64,000 bases of DNA, taken from Cydia pomonella. Its lineage: Eukaryota > Arthropoda > Insecta > Lepidoptera > Tortricidae. Position numbers and translations under genes: made by a program. The notes beneath the pieces were generated by a model. That model saw only the letters and a program-made list of their open reading frames with translations. It made no database searches and was not told the origin of the DNA. This document shows, piece by piece, positions 62,901 to 64,000 of this stretch (the first letter of the stretch is position 1; each line of letters opens with the position of its first letter). The stretch covers positions 7,507,247 to 7,571,246 of the forward strand of contig NC_084723.1 in NCBI RefSeq assembly GCF_033807575.1, in the 5' to 3' direction.

Positions 62901-63648
62901 AAGTATTGGCAGATCAGTACAAATGTCGTGCCAGCTGTCGTCTACCGTCGTGGTTAAGTGCTACCGTTGAAATCTGACAATTAGCATACGAAAGACGATA
63001 AAACCATACAACTATCAAGAGCTTTGCTTACAAAATGTGCCAGGCAAGACTTTAGTATTGACCAGTATCATGGTCACCTGCAGGACCCCGAACAACTCCA
63101 AATGCTTTATCTGTATGTCATGTTAAGATCTTAGAATAGAATTGATTATTTCAATCATCAATCAGTGACAATAATTTCATAAAACCATCGATTGGCGACA
63201 TCATGAAAAAGTCAACCCTAGATTAGGTTAACCATATCATAAAGTGATCAATTCTAAAATGCTATTTCAGGAAATGATGAAATGCTATGGTCTTTCCGCA
63301 ACATATAGGTACATATTTTATATAACTTTTATAAGCCATTTTACCTTTCAGAACGATCACGGAGGCCCGCTTATTACAGGCAAGGGCAAGACCTCAATGG
63401 TAATCGGCATCATATCCGCCTATAGAACCCTGAACAGCTCCAAGCGCTGCGTGGGTCCGTTCCTGTACACCAGCGTGTACAAAAACAGGAATCTCATCAG
63501 CTGTGCTATTAATAGGCAGTTGGGGTTTGTACTATCTGTAATTTTATCTCAAGGTACCATTCGGATTCAAACTGCACCAGCGGTACTGCTGCAGTATTGC
63601 CGCGCAACATTCCTGCCGCAAAATGTAAATTTCGGATGGCGAAATTGA
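53937..63648 (+). CDS. Secreted chymotrypsin-fold serine protease homologue, 9 exons
   Basis: Exons 53937-53991, 55575-55666, 56391-56536, 57588-57664, 58824-59041, 60244-60358, 61049-61152, 61625-61807 and 63352-63648 sum to 1287 bases, giving 428 residues with all phases matching. In order: a signal peptide (about 1-16), a short propeptide, a cleavage-like R35|ILKG, LTAAAC where the catalytic His would be (Ala82), NDIAVV with Asp141 retained, GWGS, a basic insert (270-330), FCENDHGGP where Ser195 is His333, and GPFLYTSVY. Two of three triad residues are gone, so catalysis is not expected. Homologues of this kind can act as cofactors or binding proteins; the role here is unknown. Confidence 0.88.
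54640..55050. repeat. Fold-back MITE, copy B (protease homologue intron 1)
   Basis: The left part CCATACAAACGTAGTTCCCA + TTTTCTTCTCTGGACATTGA and the right part AATATCCAGAGAGGAAAATG + GGGACTACGTTTGTATG are inverted. Inner CTATGCCCCTACGTTTGA is also present. It is opposite in orientation to 1945-2320. Confidence 0.7.
55107..55190 (+). mobile_element. tRNA-like SINE head, third family
   Basis: GTCGCGGTAGTTCAGTTGTT with AGACTGGCG resembles a tRNA A box, and AGTTCGAGTCTCGCCCG a B box. It continues to ATGAGCAGTATG without a tRNA acceptor stem, so a SINE head is likelier than a tRNA gene. The right border is not clear. Confidence 0.5.
55575..55666 (+). CDS. Protease homologue exon 2 (propeptide and activation site)
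   Basis: The acceptor GCATCAG precedes it and the donor TATATG|GTGAGA follows. It encodes PQEGIQAIGPEHDTRR then ILKGTEISDTRPYM. The R|ILKG junction lies where zymogens have R|IVGG. A polypyrimidine tract ahead of the acceptor is weak. Confidence 0.85.
56118..56349 (-). mobile_element. tRNA-derived SINE, second family, copy 2 (intron 2)
   Basis: In reverse it has the A box GGCCTAGTGACCCTGCCTAT and B box GGGTTCAAATCC, then the body and a TATTTATTTACTTA end. It matches 50691-50945. It lies just upstream of exon 3 of the protease homologue. Confidence 0.8.
56391..56536 (+). CDS. Protease homologue exon 3 (His57 region, His to Ala)
   Basis: Acceptor TTTTCTCTTAG, donor CACAG|GTAACA. It encodes NWLCGGVIISPRYILTAAAC. 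Cys67 and Cys83 keep the Cys42-Cys58 disulphide of the family, but the residue before Cys83 is Ala instead of the catalytic His. The SINE 56118-56349 ends 41 bases upstream of this exon. Confidence 0.92.
56640..57235 (-). repeat. GC-richer unrecognised block in intron 3
   Basis: Two open frames on the minus strand (56685-56888 and 56943-57215) sit in sequence with coding-like composition, including the phrases NGTAITMLTHVIEAGGDSPL and DEIGPIDLTYWISIGELSVS. Neither matches a family I recognise, and both are interrupted. A degraded mobile element or repeat on the opposite strand of the host gene is the most likely origin. Confidence 0.3.
57588..57664 (+). CDS. Protease homologue exon 4
   Basis: Acceptor ATTTAACAG, donor CAAAAA|GTAAGT. 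It encodes WIPPKETNECIKNGATKAIW and KCVPK. The two Cys (108, 120) probably pair with each other, an extra disulphide relative to chymotrypsin. The phases match both neighbours. Confidence 0.85.
58131..58607. mobile_element. hAT-like non-autonomous transposon (intron 4)
   Basis: The termini TAGAGATGTAACGAATAGTG and (inverted) TAGAGATGCAACGAATATTT are bordered by CTGTACAT (58123-58130) and CTGTAGAT (58608-58615), seven of eight bases alike. Subterminal CCGAATACCGAATATCCGGC motifs are repeated in inverted form. No transposase. Confidence 0.8.
58824..59041 (+). CDS. Protease homologue exon 5 (Asp102 region)
   Basis: Acceptor GATCCAACAG, donor ACAGAT|GTAAGT. It encodes YRFDGAQFNNIRW, then MANDIAVVM with the conserved Asp141, later KGCDFIPQM and SVAGWGS. 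It is the longest conserved piece of the fold. A LINE fragment starts about 25 bases after the donor. Confidence 0.92.
59065..59283 (+). pseudogene. LINE reverse-transcriptase C-terminal fragment (intron 5)
   Basis: The frame includes RLRCLGDMERMGEDRAVKRA, then GGKRSSGRSRYRWRDETLK, matching the 'RLRWLGHvxRM...GRPrxRWxD' tail found at the end of insect non-LTR reverse-transcriptase proteins. The rest of the LINE is absent. It begins about 25 bases after the exon 5 donor, in the same orientation as the host gene. Confidence 0.65.
60244..60358 (+). CDS. Protease homologue exon 6
   Basis: Acceptor GTCCCACACAG, donor TCAAAAG|GTAGGG. It encodes PADAIDFGDATEAIPVPIVS and RSINSVQLMEADVEILSK, the region ahead of the Cys168 loop. 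Phase 1 at its end decides the acceptor of the next exon. Confidence 0.85.
61049..61152 (+). CDS. Protease homologue exon 7
   Basis: The acceptor chosen is CTTTCTTTGAAAAG, not the nearby GACAG four bases on, because only the former keeps frame with exon 6. The exon encodes SCKSIWLPRYHDIIEDYMIC and GKNIFYDELHQECE. It contains the Cys168/Cys182-type pair. Donor GAG|GTATTC. Confidence 0.85.
61407..61531. repeat. Fold-back MITE in intron 7
   Basis: GCTATCCGCAAACCGAACTG + AGGACC on the left is matched by GGTCGTCAGTTTGGTTTGCG + GATAGTATA on the right. It is entirely within the short intron between exons 7 and 8. Confidence 0.7.
61625..61807 (+). CDS. Protease homologue exon 8 (basic insert)
   Basis: Acceptor ACTTTCTAG, donor TGTGAG|GTAGTT. 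The 61 residues include MECRELVYTPEDGG, then a Lys/Arg-rich part with 15 Lys/Arg in 35 residues (for example KKLEKLVLQSLKRLKILRR), then GGFCE leading to NDHGGP. Chymotrypsin has only a short loop here. Its final Cys equals Cys191. The segment may form an amphipathic helix, bind polyanions, or be processed at its dibasic sites; none is shown. Confidence 0.85.
61866..61949. repeat. Hairpin element in intron 8
   Basis: TATGACTTGCGTTCTCGCCC + GCGACT and AGTCGCGCGCGTTAGAGTAA + GTCATGC form imperfect arms. Confidence 0.5.
61965..62608. repeat. Interspersed repeat (AAAAACCGGCCAAGAGCATG) in intron 8
   Basis: It starts AAAAAACCGGCCAAGAGCAT + GTCGGGCCACGC with AGGGTTCCGTAGTTACTCTT. It ends after (CAGA)n and GACATGGCGAAACTATAAGG with GACTACGGAACCCTAAAAA. 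A GGGGGGGGG tract lies near 62286. It is a widespread lepidopteran non-autonomous repeat; the AACCGGCC end is shared with the right end of 52080-52438. Confidence 0.6.
63352..63648 (+). CDS. Protease homologue exon 9 (Ser195 region, Ser to His)
   Basis: Acceptor TTACCTTTCAG. It encodes NDHGGPLITGKGKTSMVIGI, then RCVGPFLYTSVYKNRNLISC. Asp194 is kept but Ser195 is His. From about residue 398 (base 63553) the frame lies in a MITE and ends at TGA 63646-63648, so the final 31 residues are probably MITE-derived. No AATAAA was seen in the following 350 bases. Confidence 0.85.
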   Translation, partial: NDHGGPLITGKGKTSMVIGIISAYRTLNSSKRCVGPFLYTSVYKNRNLISCAINRQLGFVLSVILSQGTIRIQTAPAVLLQYCRATFLPQNVNFGWRN

Positions 63649-63730
63649 TTTTAACATTTGCGGCAGTAATTCAGTCGACAGTAATGTCGCAACTGCCGCG
63701 TACAGTTGAGGGTCATTCCGAATCATCGGG
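63553..63730. mobile_element. Fold-back MITE overlapping the end of exon 9
   Basis: The left arm (CCATTCGGATTCAAACTG, later TGCCGCAAAATGT) pairs with the inverted right arm (CGATGATTCGGAATGACC, later TGCCGCAAATGTT). GCGG-rich inner arms continue the match. The stop codon of the protease homologue lies in its left half. Confidence 0.65.
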
Positions 63731-63884
63731 CCTAGTTGAGTTTCTAAGACTTCTCGATTAGCAAACCAACGACCAAAGTCCCATTAGCCCGATTCCCTCA
63801 CCACACCCAGATTAGATTGAGTTGCTGAACTTATCCCGCCGGAGCGCACTCAGTAGTAATCCATGGTAGTGAATTCAAGTGTGG

Positions 63885-64000
63885 CGCAGATGTGCTGGAT
63901 TATCCGCCGTCATCAGGATATTATCCGCCTAGAGAACCCAGAAGAGCTCCCTGCGTGGACCTGTTCCTGTCGGTACACCACTACACCAGCGTGTTCAATA
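63885..64000 (+). pseudogene. Degenerate copy of protease homologue exon 9
   Basis: TTATCCGCCTAGAGAACCCA + GAAGAGCTCC and CTGCGTGGACCTGTTCCTG + ACACCAGCGTGTTCAA align with the exon 9 stretch at about 63412-63483 (CATATCCGCCTATAGAACCC...TACACCAGCGTGTACAA). A TAG replaces a TAT codon, five bases are missing after AGCTCC, and about nine extra bases occur before TACACCAGCG. It is either a tandem exon relic or the edge of a decayed paralogue continuing past the window. Confidence 0.6.

Overview
The window looks like a lepidopteran (moth or butterfly) nuclear genome segment. It is AT-rich and mostly non-coding. It is packed with tRNA-headed SINEs, short fold-back MITEs and 3' ends of LINEs of the kinds common in Lepidoptera, and its protein-coding genes are split into exons with GT/AG introns. 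No identification was checked against a database; family names rest on motifs read by eye.

Two real genes can be built. On the minus strand lies a TLX/C15 (clawless, T-cell-leukaemia-homeobox) homeobox gene. Its first coding exon (48286-48805) carries an acidic N-terminus and an eh1-like motif. Its second exon (16562-16790) encodes almost the whole homeodomain, with the Thr47 typical of TLX. A 31.5-kb intron separates them, and the last exon(s) lie outside the window, left of base 1. On the plus strand, starting about 5 kb from the C15 start and head-to-head with it, is a complete nine-exon gene (53937-63648) for a secreted chymotrypsin-fold serine protease homologue of 428 residues. Every splice phase agrees. 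Its catalytic His and Ser are replaced by Ala and His, and a very basic 61-residue exon is inserted just before the NDHGGP motif. The reading frame ends inside a MITE, and a broken copy of the last exon lies at the right edge.

Region by region: 1-16.5 kb is C15 intron 2, with fold-back elements, a PIF/Harbinger-like transposon (9775-10824), SINEs and a broken Tc1/mariner (14068-15375). The stretch 16.8-48.3 kb is C15 intron 1, with hAT-like elements, a 329-bp palindrome, a second mariner carrying nested insertions (31404-33259), a hAT with a MITE inside it, and several GC-rich islands or mini-ORFs that may be small exons or conserved non-coding DNA. The stretch 48.8-53.9 kb is the intergenic region between the divergent genes, with SINEs, one of them containing a 5S-rRNA-derived segment. 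From 53.9 to 64 kb is the protease homologue, whose introns hold SINE, hAT, LINE and MITE insertions, some within a few tens of bases of splice sites.

C15 is a developmental transcription factor and the protease homologue a secreted, probably non-catalytic protein. Nothing in the sequence shows that the two genes work together. No CRISPR, operon, rRNA gene or genuine tRNA gene was seen.
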